DNA of 64,000 nucleotides. It comes from Winogradskya humida (GTDB taxonomy: Bacteria > Actinomycetota > Actinomycetes > Mycobacteriales > Micromonosporaceae). Positions within the stretch are counted from its first letter, which is position 1; each line of letters starts with the position of its first letter. Position numbers and translations under genes: made by a program. Positions 52,617-62,346 of the stretch are shown piece by piece. The notes beneath the pieces are model-generated. The model was given only the letters and a program-made list of their open reading frames with translations, was not told the origin of the DNA and ran no database searches. Location: NCBI RefSeq assembly GCF_016862215.1, contig NZ_BOMN01000029.1, forward strand, positions 62,001 through 126,000, read 5' to 3'.

Positions 52617-54017
52617 TCAGGAAACTGTGTCGGGGCGGGTGAGGAGGGTTTTGTACCAGTCGGCGTCGGGGGAGTTCGTGGCCGGGAAGTTGGCCAGGGG
52701 GTCGGTGGCGAGGGAGGCGGAGTCGAAGTCCCAGGCTCGGGCGGTGAGGCCGGACTGGCGGGCGGAGATGATGAAGGATTTGTTCGAGGCGGTGGCGGCC
52801 CAGAAGAGGGCGCCGTCCTTGAGCTCGGTGGTGTCGCCGGACTGGTATTCGACGAAGGCCAGTTGGGTGTAGCGGATGCGGGCGGCCGCGGGCGCGCGGT
52901 CGGTGGTCGCGGTGAGGGTGCCGGGCGAGACCGTGACCGTACGGCCTGCCGTGCCGGCCGTGGTGGTGGGGAAGCGGGCGTCCGTGGTGGTGGCGTGGGC
53001 TCCCCAGGTGATGGTGGAGGCGCCGGCCGTGGCTTTCCAGTCCCAGTTCTGGGAGCTGTTCTGGCTCTGGTGGATCTCGCGGAAGGCGGTGCCGGCCGGG
53101 TCGGTGAAGGCGACCGTGGGGAGCACGCCGGTGTCGTACTTCGCGGAGGCCGACCAGGTGATCTCGCCGGCAGCGTCCAGGTGGCCGATGCGGGACCAGA
53201 GGTTGGTGCCGGTCGGGGCCTGGTGCACCTCGACGAGGGTGCCGTCGTTGTTGAGGGCCACGGCGGGGTTCTTGCCGGTGTCGTATCGGCCGTGGCGCTG
53301 CCAGGTCAGGTGGCCGTCCGTGCCGTAGGTGCCGGTCCAGTACCAGAGGACGCCGGAGCCGTTGTCGTGGACTTCGACGATCCGGCCGGCGGCGTTGATC
53401 GCGATCGCCGGGTTGCTGCCGGTGTCGCGTTTGTAGCCGGTGCGGGCCGTGGCGCTGCCGGAGAGCACGGTCAGGACGCGGCCGCGCAGGGAGCCGATCG
53501 CGGGCAGCGCGCCGGGAGTGTCCAGCGAGCGGATGAGGCGGGTGCCGAAGACGTCCGCGAGCTGCTGGTTCAGGGCGCCGAGATTGCCCGTCGCCGCCGT
53601 GGCCCGGGTGGTCAGGTCATCCTTGAGGTCCAGCATGACGGTGATCGGGGACGCTGCGGGGTGCGCCGCCGACCACGTGTTCACCGTGGTCAGCCAGTCG
53701 CCCAGGTGGTCGCCGGCCGGGTTGCCACCGGCGTGGTCGACCTGGTCACCTGCGGAGTTGTGGCCGATCCGGTAGTCGCCGGCGCTCGCGTAGTCGCCGC
53801 TCCAGATGTCGAATTCGAGGAACCGTACGCCCGAGTCGAGCTGGTGCGGGATCGAGCCGCGGGTGCCGGCGATGTTGCCCGAGTACGAGTTGTGCGTCGC
53901 CCGCGAAACCGCTGAGGCGAACGGCAGATCATCAAGCGGGGCGGCGTTGGCGGCGGCCGGGACGGCGATGAGCGCTGCACTGAGGAGCGCCGCACCCATC
54001 CGGCGGAGATCGGTCAT
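52617..54017 (-). CDS. Secreted PI-PLC-like phosphodiesterase
   Basis: A 466-residue exported protein: signal peptide to about residue 25, then a TIM-barrel of the phosphatidylinositol-phospholipase C superfamily with SRATHNSYSG (catalytic His near 42), RFLEFDIWSGD (acidic residues near 68-71) and RIGHNSAGD (second His near 84). From about 200 onward it has beta repeats (PAIAINAAGRIVEVHDNGSGVLWYW, PAVALNNDGTLVEVHQ, PTVAFTDPAGTAFREIHQS), probably a small beta-propeller. It may cleave phosphodiester bonds of lipids or teichoic-acid-like polymers. The target is unknown. Confidence 0.78.
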   Translation of the reverse strand: MTDLRRMGAALLSAALIAVPAAANAAPLDDLPFASAVSRATHNSYSGNIAGTRGSIPHQLDSGVRFLEFDIWSGDYASAGDYRIGHNSAGDQVDHAGGNPAGDHLGDWLTTVNTWSAAHPAASPITVMLDLKDDLTTRATAATGNLGALNQQLADVFGTRLIRSLDTPGALPAIGSLRGRVLTVLSGSATARTGYKRDTGSNPAIAINAAGRIVEVHDNGSGVLWYWTGTYGTDGHLTWQRHGRYDTGKNPAVALNNDGTLVEVHQAPTGTNLWSRIGHLDAAGEITWSASAKYDTGVLPTVAFTDPAGTAFREIHQSQNSSQNWDWKATAGASTITWGAHATTTDARFPTTTAGTAGRTVTVSPGTLTATTDRAPAAARIRYTQLAFVEYQSGDTTELKDGALFWAATASNKSFIISARQSGLTARAWDFDSASLATDPLANFPATNSPDADWYKTLLTRPDTVS

Positions 54018-54080
54018 GCGGTCGACCCTAGAAGCTATCGCCGCACATCGATATAAGCGGAATCGAACGAGAAATGAACG

Positions 54081-55733
54081 TCAGACCCGGAAACGCTCCG
54101 CCACCGTACGCAGCTCGCCCGCGACCCGGTTCAGCTGACTGACCGCGTCATCGGCCTCGACCAGCGTGCTGCTGGTCAGCTCCGCCGACTGCGCGACGCC
54201 GTTGATGTTGGCGGCGATGGTGGAGCTACCACCGGCTGCCTCGCCGATGCTGCGGCTCATCTCCGCGGTCGTGGCGGTCTGCTCCTCGACCGCGGAGGCG
54301 ATGGTGACCTGGTAGTCGTTGATGCGCTGGATGATCTGGGAGATCTCGCCGATCGCCTCGACCGCGCTGGAGGTGTCCGCCTGGATCGTCTCGACCCGGC
54401 GGGAGATGTCCTCGGTGGCCCGGGCGGTCTCCTGGGCGAGATCCTTGACCTCGGAGGCGACCACGGCGAAGCCCTTGCCGGCATCGCCCGCGCGAGCGGC
54501 CTCGATGGTCGCGTTGAGGGCGAGCAGGTTGGTCTGCTCGGCGATCGCGGTGATCACCTTGACCACGTCGCCGATCTCCGCGGAGGACGTGCCGAGCTTC
54601 GCGACCGTCTCGTTGGTGCTCTGGGCGACGCCCACCGCGCTCGAGGCGACCTGGGCCGCGTTGTTGGCGTTCTGAGCGATCTCGCGGATCGAGGCGCCCA
54701 TCTCGTCGCTGCCGGCGGCCACCGACTGGACAGAGCCGGAGACGTCGCCGGCAGCTCCGGCCACCAGACCGGCCTGGGCAGCGGCCTCGCGGGCGCTTTC
54801 GCCGATGCGGACGGTGATGCTGGTCAGTTGCTGGGTGCTGGTGCCGAGGTCATGGGCTCCCCCGGTGAGCTGGGCGACGGTGGAGCGCAGGCCTTCGCGG
54901 GCCTGGTTGACGGCGACCGCCATCCGGCCGAGCTCGTCGCGCGAGCGGACCTGCGCGGCGATGGTGAGGTCGCTGTCCGCAACCGCGCCGAGCGCCGCCG
55001 CCACCGTGGCGAGCTGCCGTTTGATGACCGCGACCACGAACGCGGTGAGGGCGGCGGCGAGCAGCACACCCGCGACGAGGGCGACGATGATGAACCAACG
55101 GGACGAGGTCGCGGAACTGGCAGCCCTGGCGGCCAGGGCATCGGCCTCGGTGTCCTCGGACTTCTGCAGGTCGGCGACGGACTTGTTGACGGCTTCCTCG
55201 GATGCGGTGAGCTGAGGGAGTTGCTGGTCCGCCGCGGGCATCGTGAAGGTGGACGGGGCCGATTCGCCGAAGAGCAGCACGTTGCGCAGCACCCGATAGG
55301 TGTTCATCGCGGTGGTGAAGTCGGTCAGGCTCTTGAGCCGGGTCGGCGAGTCCGCGGCGATTGCCTGATATTGGGTCACGGCGGCGTCGACCTTCGCGTC
55401 CGCGGCGGTCGTGTCGTCGCGGCCCTCCTTCTTCGCGGCAGCATCCGCGCCGAGCTGGAAGATGAGCATGCCGCGGAACATGTCGGAGATGCCGCCGCGC
55501 ATCTCGGCGACCTGCTGGAGGCTGTCGACATGGTCGGCTTTCATGATCGCGAGGTCGTTGCGCAGGTCATTGACCCGGTACAGGGCGATGATGCCGACCA
55601 CGATCGCCACCACGCCCATGGCCATCGCCGGCATAGCGCTTTTGACGACCATGCTCCGGTCGGCCAGCCAGCCGACGCCGGGAGGCCGGTTGACGGTTAC
55701 CTGAACGCGACTGCTCGACTGGGCCTTGGGCAC
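54081..55733 (-). CDS. Methyl-accepting chemotaxis protein
   Basis: A 550-residue receptor: membrane helix at about 30-53, extracellular four-helix-bundle sensor (about 54-205), second helix (about 210-235), HAMP (about 236-290), then a signalling coiled coil with the conserved tip [41 protein letters not shown] (about 395-436). It binds CheW/CheA and steers motility. Such receptors fit a motile-spore actinomycete. The GTG start at 55733 is preceded by a large palindrome (55742-55763). Confidence 0.93.
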   Translation of the reverse strand: MPKAQSSSRVQVTVNRPPGVGWLADRSMVVKSAMPAMAMGVVAIVVGIIALYRVNDLRNDLAIMKADHVDSLQQVAEMRGGISDMFRGMLIFQLGADAAAKKEGRDDTTAADAKVDAAVTQYQAIAADSPTRLKSLTDFTTAMNTYRVLRNVLLFGESAPSTFTMPAADQQLPQLTASEEAVNKSVADLQKSEDTEADALAARAASSATSSRWFIIVALVAGVLLAAALTAFVVAVIKRQLATVAAALGAVADSDLTIAAQVRSRDELGRMAVAVNQAREGLRSTVAQLTGGAHDLGTSTQQLTSITVRIGESAREAAAQAGLVAGAAGDVSGSVQSVAAGSDEMGASIREIAQNANNAAQVASSAVGVAQSTNETVAKLGTSSAEIGDVVKVITAIAEQTNLLALNATIEAARAGDAGKGFAVVASEVKDLAQETARATEDISRRVETIQADTSSAVEAIGEISQIIQRINDYQVTIASAVEEQTATTAEMSRSIGEAAGGSSTIAANINGVAQSAELTSSTLVEADDAVSQLNRVAGELRTVAERFRV

Positions 55734-55741
55734 GTTCCGAT

Positions 55742-55763
55742 CATCCCGCCCGGGCGGGATGAA
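55742..55763. terminator. 22-bp perfect palindrome between discoidin and MCP genes
   Basis: The sequence from 55742 to 55763 (TCATCCCGCCC and its exact complement) is a loop-free 11+11 palindrome. It starts 24 bases after the stop of the 995-residue gene and ends 9 bases before the receptor start on the same strand. It may terminate the former or be an operator for the latter. Confidence 0.5.
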
Positions 55764-55786
55764 CTCAGGCGAAACGACAAAGACGG

Positions 55787-58774
55787 TCAGCGCACCACGA
55801 AGTGGATCACTTCGGCGTCACCGACCTGCCAGCCCTCCACCACGAGCGCCACATAACGGGCCTGAGCTGCGAGGGGACCGTATTCGAGCCCGTCCGGGGA
55901 GCTGTCGATCCGGTGCGGGCGCTGCTCACCGCGCTCCGACCAGGCCACCCGCACGTCGCTGATGGCGTGGACCGCGCCGAGGTCGACGACCATCCGCCCG
56001 CTCTCGCCGGGACGCCAGGATGTGCGCGGGTCGCCGTCGACGGCGTTCTCCGGGGAAGTCATCCCCGCGGGAAGCGGCGAGGTGGGGAACGTGGTCCGGC
56101 CCCGGGAAAGGTCGGCGACGGGGGTGATCGGCACGTCGGGGACGGTCACGGTGCGTGATTTTCCGGCGGGTACGCGAACGGTGGAAGACCATTTGCCACA
56201 ACGCAGAGTGACCACCGCGCGGGTCTTCGGGGGTGCCGTCACGGTGACCCGGTGCGAATCGGCCACCTGGAACGTCGTCCCCGCCGGGGGGTTGCCCTCG
56301 GTCCGGAAGCGCGGCGGCTCGACCCGGGCGCTGGCGGCGTCGAGGCTCACCGGCCACTCCAGTCCGTCCTTGGTCACCATCTGGGTGCCGACGTAGAGCC
56401 ATTGCCGGGACGGGAGCCGCACGGTCACGTCGACGGCCGGGTGGGGTGTCAGGTTGAAGATGCTCAGGAAGCCGTCGGCGTCGCTGACCGACAGCCCCTT
56501 GGCGGCCGGCATCGGGCGGGCCGCGGACCGGGCGAGGTCGCGGCCTCCGCCCGAATAGCCCTCGATGATCGGCGCCGGCGCGCTGACGCCGGTCGCGGAG
56601 ACCGTGATCTTGCCCTTGCCGCCGTGCGTGACGAGCCCCGCACGCCCGTCGATGTTCACCCAGCGCGACACCGTCCGTGTCTCCGGCAGGACCGCGGCGT
56701 CGGTCCAGGTGACGGCGTCGGTCGAGGTCTGGATGACGAACTTCTTGCCGTACGCGGACTCCCACGTGATCCGGACCCCGGCGACCTTCACGGGCGATCC
56801 GAGGTCGACGGCGAGCCAGCTGTCCTCGCGGGTCCGTTCCTCGCGGTTCACGGCCCAGCGGGTCTCCGGGTTGCCGTCGGTGGCGTTGCGTGCCGGATAC
56901 CAGACGTCCTCCGACGACGCGATCGGCATCGCACCCTGGGCCAGGTCGGCGCCGCGCACGTCGAGCACCCGCAGCGTCCAGATCGAGTAGCCGTACTCGG
57001 TGGCGGGCTCACGGCCGAGCATCCGGACATAGCGGGCCACCCGCGGGGTGAACGTGATGTCGCTGCCGTCGATCTGGTCGGTCAGCTCGGCCTTGCCACC
57101 CGCGTAGGTGAAGGTGCGGTAGCCGTCGAGACCTGGAACGCCGGGCACGCTCAGGTTGAACAGGGACAGGCTGCCCTCGCCGCTCAGGCCGGTGCTCGCG
57201 TAGACAACCGTGCCGGTCGGCAGCGTGGTGAAGCCCGCGTAACCGTCGTCCACGGCGAGCACGGTCGCGGTCGCGTGGGTGCCGTCGCGATTCTTCTGGT
57301 ACGCCTTCGTCCAGCGCTGCGTCGCGATGACGTCCGCGGGCAGGAACACCGGGTCCCGGCTGTCGACGAGCCAGTTGTCGTGCCCCGGCTGCCAGAGGAA
57401 GCGGACGAAGCCCGGCTTGGTGACAGCGCCCGCGAACGCCGCCTGGTTCTGGTGCGCGAGGAGACCGATGTCCTCGCCGAAGTCGCGGGTGCCCCGGGCG
57501 TTGGCGAAGAACTGCTGCACGGAGACCGGCTGCACCGGCGCGGCCCGCAACCGATGGAAGAGGTACGCAACGGCGAGCTCGGCGCGCGCCTCGGGCTCGT
57601 ACTTCTCCTGGTCGCTGAGCTTGGTCAGCCGGTACTTCGGCTCGTAACGCACATAGTGCAGCAGCCGCTCGGCGAGCTCCGCCTCGGCGCGGGCGGCGTC
57701 CCGGTCGCCCTGGACCTGGGCGAGGTACGCGAGCGGCAGCACGTCGCGGCCGTACAGGTGATAGCGGTCGGCGGCCATCGGCAGGACCGGCTCGCCGGCA
57801 TCGCTGGCCAGCAGCCGCAGGGTCCGCCACAGCTGATCGCCGTTGGGCTGGTGGATCAGCACCTGGGGCAGCGGCTGCTTCGCCACCAGGAAGTGGATGG
57901 CCGCGCGCCCCGCCGTGCGCCAGAGCTCGGCCTGCGCATACGGATCCGCGGACCCGTTGTGCTCCACGATGAAACTGTCGTGCAGGTTGCGCGCGGTCAG
58001 CAGCTGGTCGATGCGTTCCCCGTCGACCACCGCCGGGTTGGCGCGGTCCGCGACGGGCAGGCCGCTCGCGTTGGCCCGCCAGAGCAGGAAACGGTCACGC
58101 CAGTCCGGCGCCGAGGCGTTGTCACCGGCCCAGGCGAGACCCGGTGCGAGGGCCTGCGCGTAGACACCCATGTCGGCGAGCTTGGTGTCGCCCTTCCACG
58201 CGCCGGTGATGCCGTTGGGGCTGCGGCCGTCGCTGAGGGGGTCGTCACGGGTGCCCAGGGCGTACGCGTAAGCAGCCTGCCCCTCGGCGATCGCCTGCAC
58301 GTTGGCGCGGGTGGCCGGGTCGAGGTCCTTCCAGAGCAGCCGGGCCGCGAGCACGAAGTAGAGCTCGAACGTCGAGTCCCAGAACAGCTGTTTGCCCCAC
58401 TCGGTGCCACCGACGATCCGGTTGGTCGCCGAGTAGCGCTGGATCGTAGCGACCGTCCTGGCCCGCAACGTGTCAGCGTCGATGCCGGTCGACCGCGCGT
58501 CGTAGTCGTCGAGACCGAGCAGGACGGCGTTGCCGAGCACGACGGTGAACCGGAAGTCGGCGGCCCGGTATGCCCCGATCGAGGTATCCCACTGCTGCTC
58601 GACCCACTGGGTGTGCACGTGCAACAGCTGCCGGTAGATATCGGCGACCGGGTCCTTCGCGGCGGGAGCGGCCGGAGCGGCCGCCGCCGATCCGGCCGGC
58701 AGAGCCGCAACGGCGCTGGTCATGCCGGTGAGGCCGGCCAGCGTGAGGACGCTGCGGCGGGACATCGGCAACAA
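55787..58774 (-). CDS. Tat-exported protein with F5/8 type C domains, probable glycan-active enzyme
   Basis: A 995-residue protein with a twin-arginine signal ([13 protein letters not shown], cleaved after about residue 33). The N-terminal 450 residues are Trp/Tyr-rich helices ([44 protein letters not shown]), suggesting an alpha/alpha-barrel. Two discoidin domains follow at about 585-700 ([45 protein letters not shown]) and 900-995 ([25 protein letters not shown]). Export by Tat implies folding, perhaps with cofactor, inside the cell. It is likely a polysaccharide-binding hydrolase or lyase; no family was recognised. Confidence 0.8.
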   Translation of the reverse strand: MLPMSRRSVLTLAGLTGMTSAVAALPAGSAAAAPAAPAAKDPVADIYRQLLHVHTQWVEQQWDTSIGAYRAADFRFTVVLGNAVLLGLDDYDARSTGIDADTLRARTVATIQRYSATNRIVGGTEWGKQLFWDSTFELYFVLAARLLWKDLDPATRANVQAIAEGQAAYAYALGTRDDPLSDGRSPNGITGAWKGDTKLADMGVYAQALAPGLAWAGDNASAPDWRDRFLLWRANASGLPVADRANPAVVDGERIDQLLTARNLHDSFIVEHNGSADPYAQAELWRTAGRAAIHFLVAKQPLPQVLIHQPNGDQLWRTLRLLASDAGEPVLPMAADRYHLYGRDVLPLAYLAQVQGDRDAARAEAELAERLLHYVRYEPKYRLTKLSDQEKYEPEARAELAVAYLFHRLRAAPVQPVSVQQFFANARGTRDFGEDIGLLAHQNQAAFAGAVTKPGFVRFLWQPGHDNWLVDSRDPVFLPADVIATQRWTKAYQKNRDGTHATATVLAVDDGYAGFTTLPTGTVVYASTGLSGEGSLSLFNLSVPGVPGLDGYRTFTYAGGKAELTDQIDGSDITFTPRVARYVRMLGREPATEYGYSIWTLRVLDVRGADLAQGAMPIASSEDVWYPARNATDGNPETRWAVNREERTREDSWLAVDLGSPVKVAGVRITWESAYGKKFVIQTSTDAVTWTDAAVLPETRTVSRWVNIDGRAGLVTHGGKGKITVSATGVSAPAPIIEGYSGGGRDLARSAARPMPAAKGLSVSDADGFLSIFNLTPHPAVDVTVRLPSRQWLYVGTQMVTKDGLEWPVSLDAASARVEPPRFRTEGNPPAGTTFQVADSHRVTVTAPPKTRAVVTLRCGKWSSTVRVPAGKSRTVTVPDVPITPVADLSRGRTTFPTSPLPAGMTSPENAVDGDPRTSWRPGESGRMVVDLGAVHAISDVRVAWSERGEQRPHRIDSSPDGLEYGPLAAQARYVALVVEGWQVGDAEVIHFVVR

Positions 58775-58805
58775 GGGGACCTCCCCGGCGGATCAGGATG
58801 GCCTA

Positions 58806-58836
58806 GACAGGCTTCACTTCAGCGCCAAAGCCTGTC
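58806..58836. promoter_or_regulatory. Inverted repeat upstream of discoidin gene
   Basis: GACAGGCTT (58806-58814) and AAGCCTGTC (58828-58836) form 9-bp arms around 13 bases, about 32 bases before the 995-residue gene. The right arm overlaps a minus-strand TTGACA (58838-58833), so it may be an operator over the -35 box. On the plus strand TACTCT at 58861-58866 ends seven bases before the next gene's GTG. Confidence 0.5.
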
Positions 58837-58872
58837 AAATCAACCTTTGATCACATCGCCTACTCTCGCAGC

Positions 58873-59205
58873 GTGGACACCCTGGACGTCATTCTCACTG
58901 TGGCAAAGATCGCCGTCGCTTTGCTGTGGTGGGTGATGTCGGTCATGCAACTGGTCCGGGCCCGCCGGACACCGGGCCCGGACGTCGTGTGGCGCGGCAA
59001 CCTGCTCCCCGAGGGCAGGCTGATGGCGTACGCGGGGTTCTTCTTCTCGGGTTTCTGGACGCTCTACGTGATCTACGACTTCGTCGAGAACAACACCGTC
59101 CAGCTGGCCCTGATGATCGGCGGGATCGCGATGATCGGTGCCGGCATCGTGATGTTCAGCGTCCGTAACCGCCGCATCAAGGCGCGTGCGGCGGCTACGG
59201 ACTGA
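58873..59205 (+). CDS. Small membrane protein
   Basis: A 110-residue protein with three hydrophobic segments (about residues 5-26, 49-70, 77-97) and a basic C-terminus. GTG 58873 lies seven bases after the -10 box TACTCT, implying a leaderless message. Its stop is next to the convergent GH43 stop (no gap). No family was recognised. Confidence 0.75.
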   Translation: MDTLDVILTVAKIAVALLWWVMSVMQLVRARRTPGPDVVWRGNLLPEGRLMAYAGFFFSGFWTLYVIYDFVENNTVQLALMIGGIAMIGAGIVMFSVRNRRIKARAAATD

Positions 59206-61410
59206 TCAACGGCCCGCGTACGTGCGGACGTAGTCGAACGTGCCGGTGGCGCCGGTGGTGTTCATCGAGACCAGGCCGATCTTCAACGGTCCACCGCGGG
59301 GGAAGGACCAGGCGCCGCCCCACTCCCAGGTGATGCCGTCGGTGCTGGACGCCATGCGGATGTCGTTGGCGTTGTTCGCCGCGTCGTAGTGGTACGCGAG
59401 CCGCAGCCATTCGGTGGGCGTCGCCGGGCCGCCGAACATCGGGCCGGAGAAGACCTGACCGGTCGAGACCCGGGTGTGCTCCTTGGTGAACTCGGTGGTC
59501 TGCTGCACCGCTGCCGGCCCGTACGTCGTCAGTGGCAGCACCGAGTGGACCAGTTTCACGAACTTGTCGTCGGTCTCGTAGAGCACCAGACCGGCCTGCT
59601 GGTTGCCACGCGTGCCGTCGAACGTCAACTTGGTCTCCACCAGGAAGTCCCCGGCCGGCGCGTCGCGAGTGAGCACCGACGCCGAGTTGTCGCCCTGATA
59701 CAGCTCGGCACCCTGGGTCGGCCAGACCAGTGCACCGCCGCTGACCGTCGCGCCCGGATTGCCCCGGACCCAGCTCCAGCCCGGACCAACTGCCAAGCCA
59801 TTGAATTCATCCGAGTACGCCGTGAGCGCCGCGCCCACAACCGGATCGTTGACGCGCCTCGTAACCGGGCGGTAGAGCGGCGCCGCACCGAGATTGTCGA
59901 CGTCAGCGGCCCCCGAGCGGGAGACCGCACCGATCCGCCCGGACGTGTACCCCGCCGGCACGGTGACGTTCACCGAGGCGACCGCGTCGTGCAGCCGATC
60001 CGCGGAAACCTCGGCGTAGAGGACGTTCCCGCGCTTCTCGATCACCACGGAATGCCACGAGTTGTAGTTGAAGTTGGCCGGCAGCGCCGCTCTGGTAACC
60101 GAAGACCCCACCGTGACAACAAACTGCTGGGTGGCACTGTCGAGCACGGCGGTGATCTGCCGGACGCCCGACTGCCACACGATGCCGGCCGACTGGCCAC
60201 GCACATCGCCCTCGACACGGACGTCGCCGCTGACCGTCGCATTGCTCAGGACCGTGGACGGCGTTGACGTGGTCAGGTGACCGTCCACGAGGGACCAGTT
60301 GGTGCCGAAGCCGGCGGTCGAGCCGAACGTGCTGCCGACCGTCCAGGTGGTCACCGGCGCGGTCTGCGGGCCTGCGGACGGCCCGGCTCCCGCGTTCACC
60401 ACGGGCCAGCCGCCGATCCAGTCGAGCCGGTCGATCAGCATCGGGCGGCGGGTCAGGTTCAGCGTGGCGCCGTTGGCCCCGGTGATCGGCGGGAAGTCCG
60501 GGTTCGTCTCCGCGATCCCGTGGTAGACGAGCCAGTCCTGGCCGGCCAGGTCCGTGGTGATCGAGTTGTGGCCCGGTCCCACCCAGCCGTTGCCGTTGGC
60601 CGCGACGACGATGCCGTCCTTGCTGGTGGCGTCGAGCAGGTTCAGGCCGCTCGGGCTGGTGAACGGGCCGGTCGGCGACGTGGCTCGCCCGACCTTCGTG
60701 ACGTATCCGCTGAACGCGCCGTCACAGCAGCCGCCATCGGAATAGAACAGGTAGTAGTAGCCGCCGCGGTGCACGACGAAGCCACCCTCCGCGCGGCGTC
60801 CGCGGGCGATGGTGGTGACCTCGCCGGTGAGAGCGGTCGCCGTGTCGTTCATCCGGGACACGCAGATCGTGTCGTAGCTGCCCCAGTAGAGGTAGTACGA
60901 GCCGTCGGTGTCCTGGAACATCGCCTGGTCGATGGTCCCGCTCGGGCAGCCGCTCCCGTTGGCCACGATCTGGCCGCGGTCGGTCCACGGCCCCGCCGGG
61001 TTCGCGCTGGTGACCAGGCCGATGCCACCGGTGGAGAGCGAGTACGTCAGGTGGTACTCGTTGTTGAAGTACCGGATGTCGGGGGCCCACTGCCGCGCGG
61101 CGGCCGGCCACCAGGACGGCTTGGCGGTCAGCGCGAAGACATCACCGGCGTACGTCCAGTGGACCAGGTCGGTGGAGCTCAGGGTCGGCAGGATGTGCTC
61201 ACCGGTCTCCCCCGCGCTGTTGAAGATCGGGTTCGTGGTGCCGTACGCGTACCACTTGCCGTCCTTCGCCTTGATGGTCGCGGGGTCGGGGAACGTGTCG
61301 ACCGTGCCGGCGGTGACGGGGTTCGCATAGGTGGCTGCCCGCGGAGAGGCCGAGGCCGGGGACGCCACGAGAACCAGGAGTAGGGACAGCAGGGCGGGGG
61401 TTTTACGCAT
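59206..61410 (-). CDS. GH43 family glycosidase with C-terminal beta-sandwich domains
   Basis: A 734-residue secreted enzyme: signal peptide to about residue 22, then a five-bladed GH43 propeller with the three acidic residues in place: Asp42 (DTFPDPATI, base), Asp161 (GTIDQAMFQDTDG, pKa tuner) and Glu208 (RRAEGGFVVH, acid). After about 345 come two LamG/DUF1349-like beta-sandwiches (about 355-530 and 540-734). GH43 enzymes cleave arabinofuranosides, xylosides or galactosides. It begins 27 bases after the formylglycine enzyme stop, with GGAGG before the ATG, so it belongs to the sulfatase operon. Confidence 0.88.
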   Translation of the reverse strand: MRKTPALLSLLLVLVASPASASPRAATYANPVTAGTVDTFPDPATIKAKDGKWYAYGTTNPIFNSAGETGEHILPTLSSTDLVHWTYAGDVFALTAKPSWWPAAARQWAPDIRYFNNEYHLTYSLSTGGIGLVTSANPAGPWTDRGQIVANGSGCPSGTIDQAMFQDTDGSYYLYWGSYDTICVSRMNDTATALTGEVTTIARGRRAEGGFVVHRGGYYYLFYSDGGCCDGAFSGYVTKVGRATSPTGPFTSPSGLNLLDATSKDGIVVAANGNGWVGPGHNSITTDLAGQDWLVYHGIAETNPDFPPITGANGATLNLTRRPMLIDRLDWIGGWPVVNAGAGPSAGPQTAPVTTWTVGSTFGSTAGFGTNWSLVDGHLTTSTPSTVLSNATVSGDVRVEGDVRGQSAGIVWQSGVRQITAVLDSATQQFVVTVGSSVTRAALPANFNYNSWHSVVIEKRGNVLYAEVSADRLHDAVASVNVTVPAGYTSGRIGAVSRSGAADVDNLGAAPLYRPVTRRVNDPVVGAALTAYSDEFNGLAVGPGWSWVRGNPGATVSGGALVWPTQGAELYQGDNSASVLTRDAPAGDFLVETKLTFDGTRGNQQAGLVLYETDDKFVKLVHSVLPLTTYGPAAVQQTTEFTKEHTRVSTGQVFSGPMFGGPATPTEWLRLAYHYDAANNANDIRMASSTDGITWEWGGAWSFPRGGPLKIGLVSMNTTGATGTFDYVRTYAGR

Positions 61411-61437
61411 CCGTGCGTTTCCTCCACTAGAAAGCCG

Positions 61438-62346
61438 CTATCGAGCGACAGTGCGGAAGCCCGTGTTTCCCGTCGAGGAATCGGGGGTGTTCGACGAGCG
61501 GGCAGCGTTGCGATACCGATTGCAGTACGAGTCGTGACACAGGTACGAGCCGCCGCGGATCACGCGCGCGGTGCCGAGCGCCGGTCCCTGGGGATCCTCC
61601 ACAGGGGACTGCGAGTAGTAGACGGGTGAGAACCAGTCGGCACACCATTCCCAGACGTTGCCGATCGGCTGGTAGAGGCCATAGCCGTTGGGGTCGTAAC
61701 TGCGGGCCGGCGCGGTGGTGAGCCAGCCGTCCTCGGCGGTGTTGCCGACCGGGAAATCGCCCTGCCAGATGTTGCAGGCCCATTCCTGCGGCAACTCGTC
61801 ACCCCATGGGTACCGCTGCGATTCCCGGCCGCCCCGAGCCGCGCATTCCCATTCGGCCTCGGTGGGCAGCCGGCGCCCGGCCCAGGTGCAGTAGGCCTGC
61901 GCGTCGTTCCAGCTCACGTGGACGACGGGGTGGTCGTCGAGCGCCGCCGAGGACGGGCCGTCGGGATGGGCCCAGTCCGCGCCGGTCACGCCGAGCCACC
62001 AGGGGGTGCCACCCATCCGGCCGACGACCTGGGACGGGTCGGAGACGGCGAGGTGGAAGACCGCGGACCAGCCGAACTGCTCGGCCTCGGTGCGATATCC
62101 GGTGGCCTCGGTGAAAGCTCGGAAATCGGCGACGGTCACGGTGGTGGCGTCGATGTCGAACCCGTTGAGGCGTACGGGATGGAGCGGCTGCTCGCCGTCC
62201 GGGCGTACCCCGTCGGATTGGGCATCACCCATCACAAACGTCTGGCCGGGCACCGAAGCCTGCGCAATCCGATGCTGCCCGCGCTCTTCGATCCTGGTTA
62301 TGGGCAGCGCCGCATGCGGAGTGGAGGGTGAACAACAGGAACTCAT
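61438..62346 (-). CDS. Formylglycine-generating enzyme (sulfatase activator)
   Basis: A 302-residue FGE/SUMF1-type enzyme: VPGQTFVMGD near 32-41, HPVRLNGFDIDATTVTVADFRAF, WNDAQAYCTWAGRRLPTEAEWECAARGG, NVWEWCADWFSP, and the active-site pair Cys270/Cys275 in GGSYLCHDSYCNRYRNAAR. It oxidises the sulfatase CxPxR cysteine to formylglycine with O2 and copper. It overlaps the sulfatase gene upstream (ATGA), so enzyme and activator are made together. No signal peptide was seen, so it works in the cytosol. Confidence 0.95.
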   Translation of the reverse strand: MSSCCSPSTPHAALPITRIEERGQHRIAQASVPGQTFVMGDAQSDGVRPDGEQPLHPVRLNGFDIDATTVTVADFRAFTEATGYRTEAEQFGWSAVFHLAVSDPSQVVGRMGGTPWWLGVTGADWAHPDGPSSAALDDHPVVHVSWNDAQAYCTWAGRRLPTEAEWECAARGGRESQRYPWGDELPQEWACNIWQGDFPVGNTAEDGWLTTAPARSYDPNGYGLYQPIGNVWEWCADWFSPVYYSQSPVEDPQGPALGTARVIRGGSYLCHDSYCNRYRNAARSSNTPDSSTGNTGFRTVAR

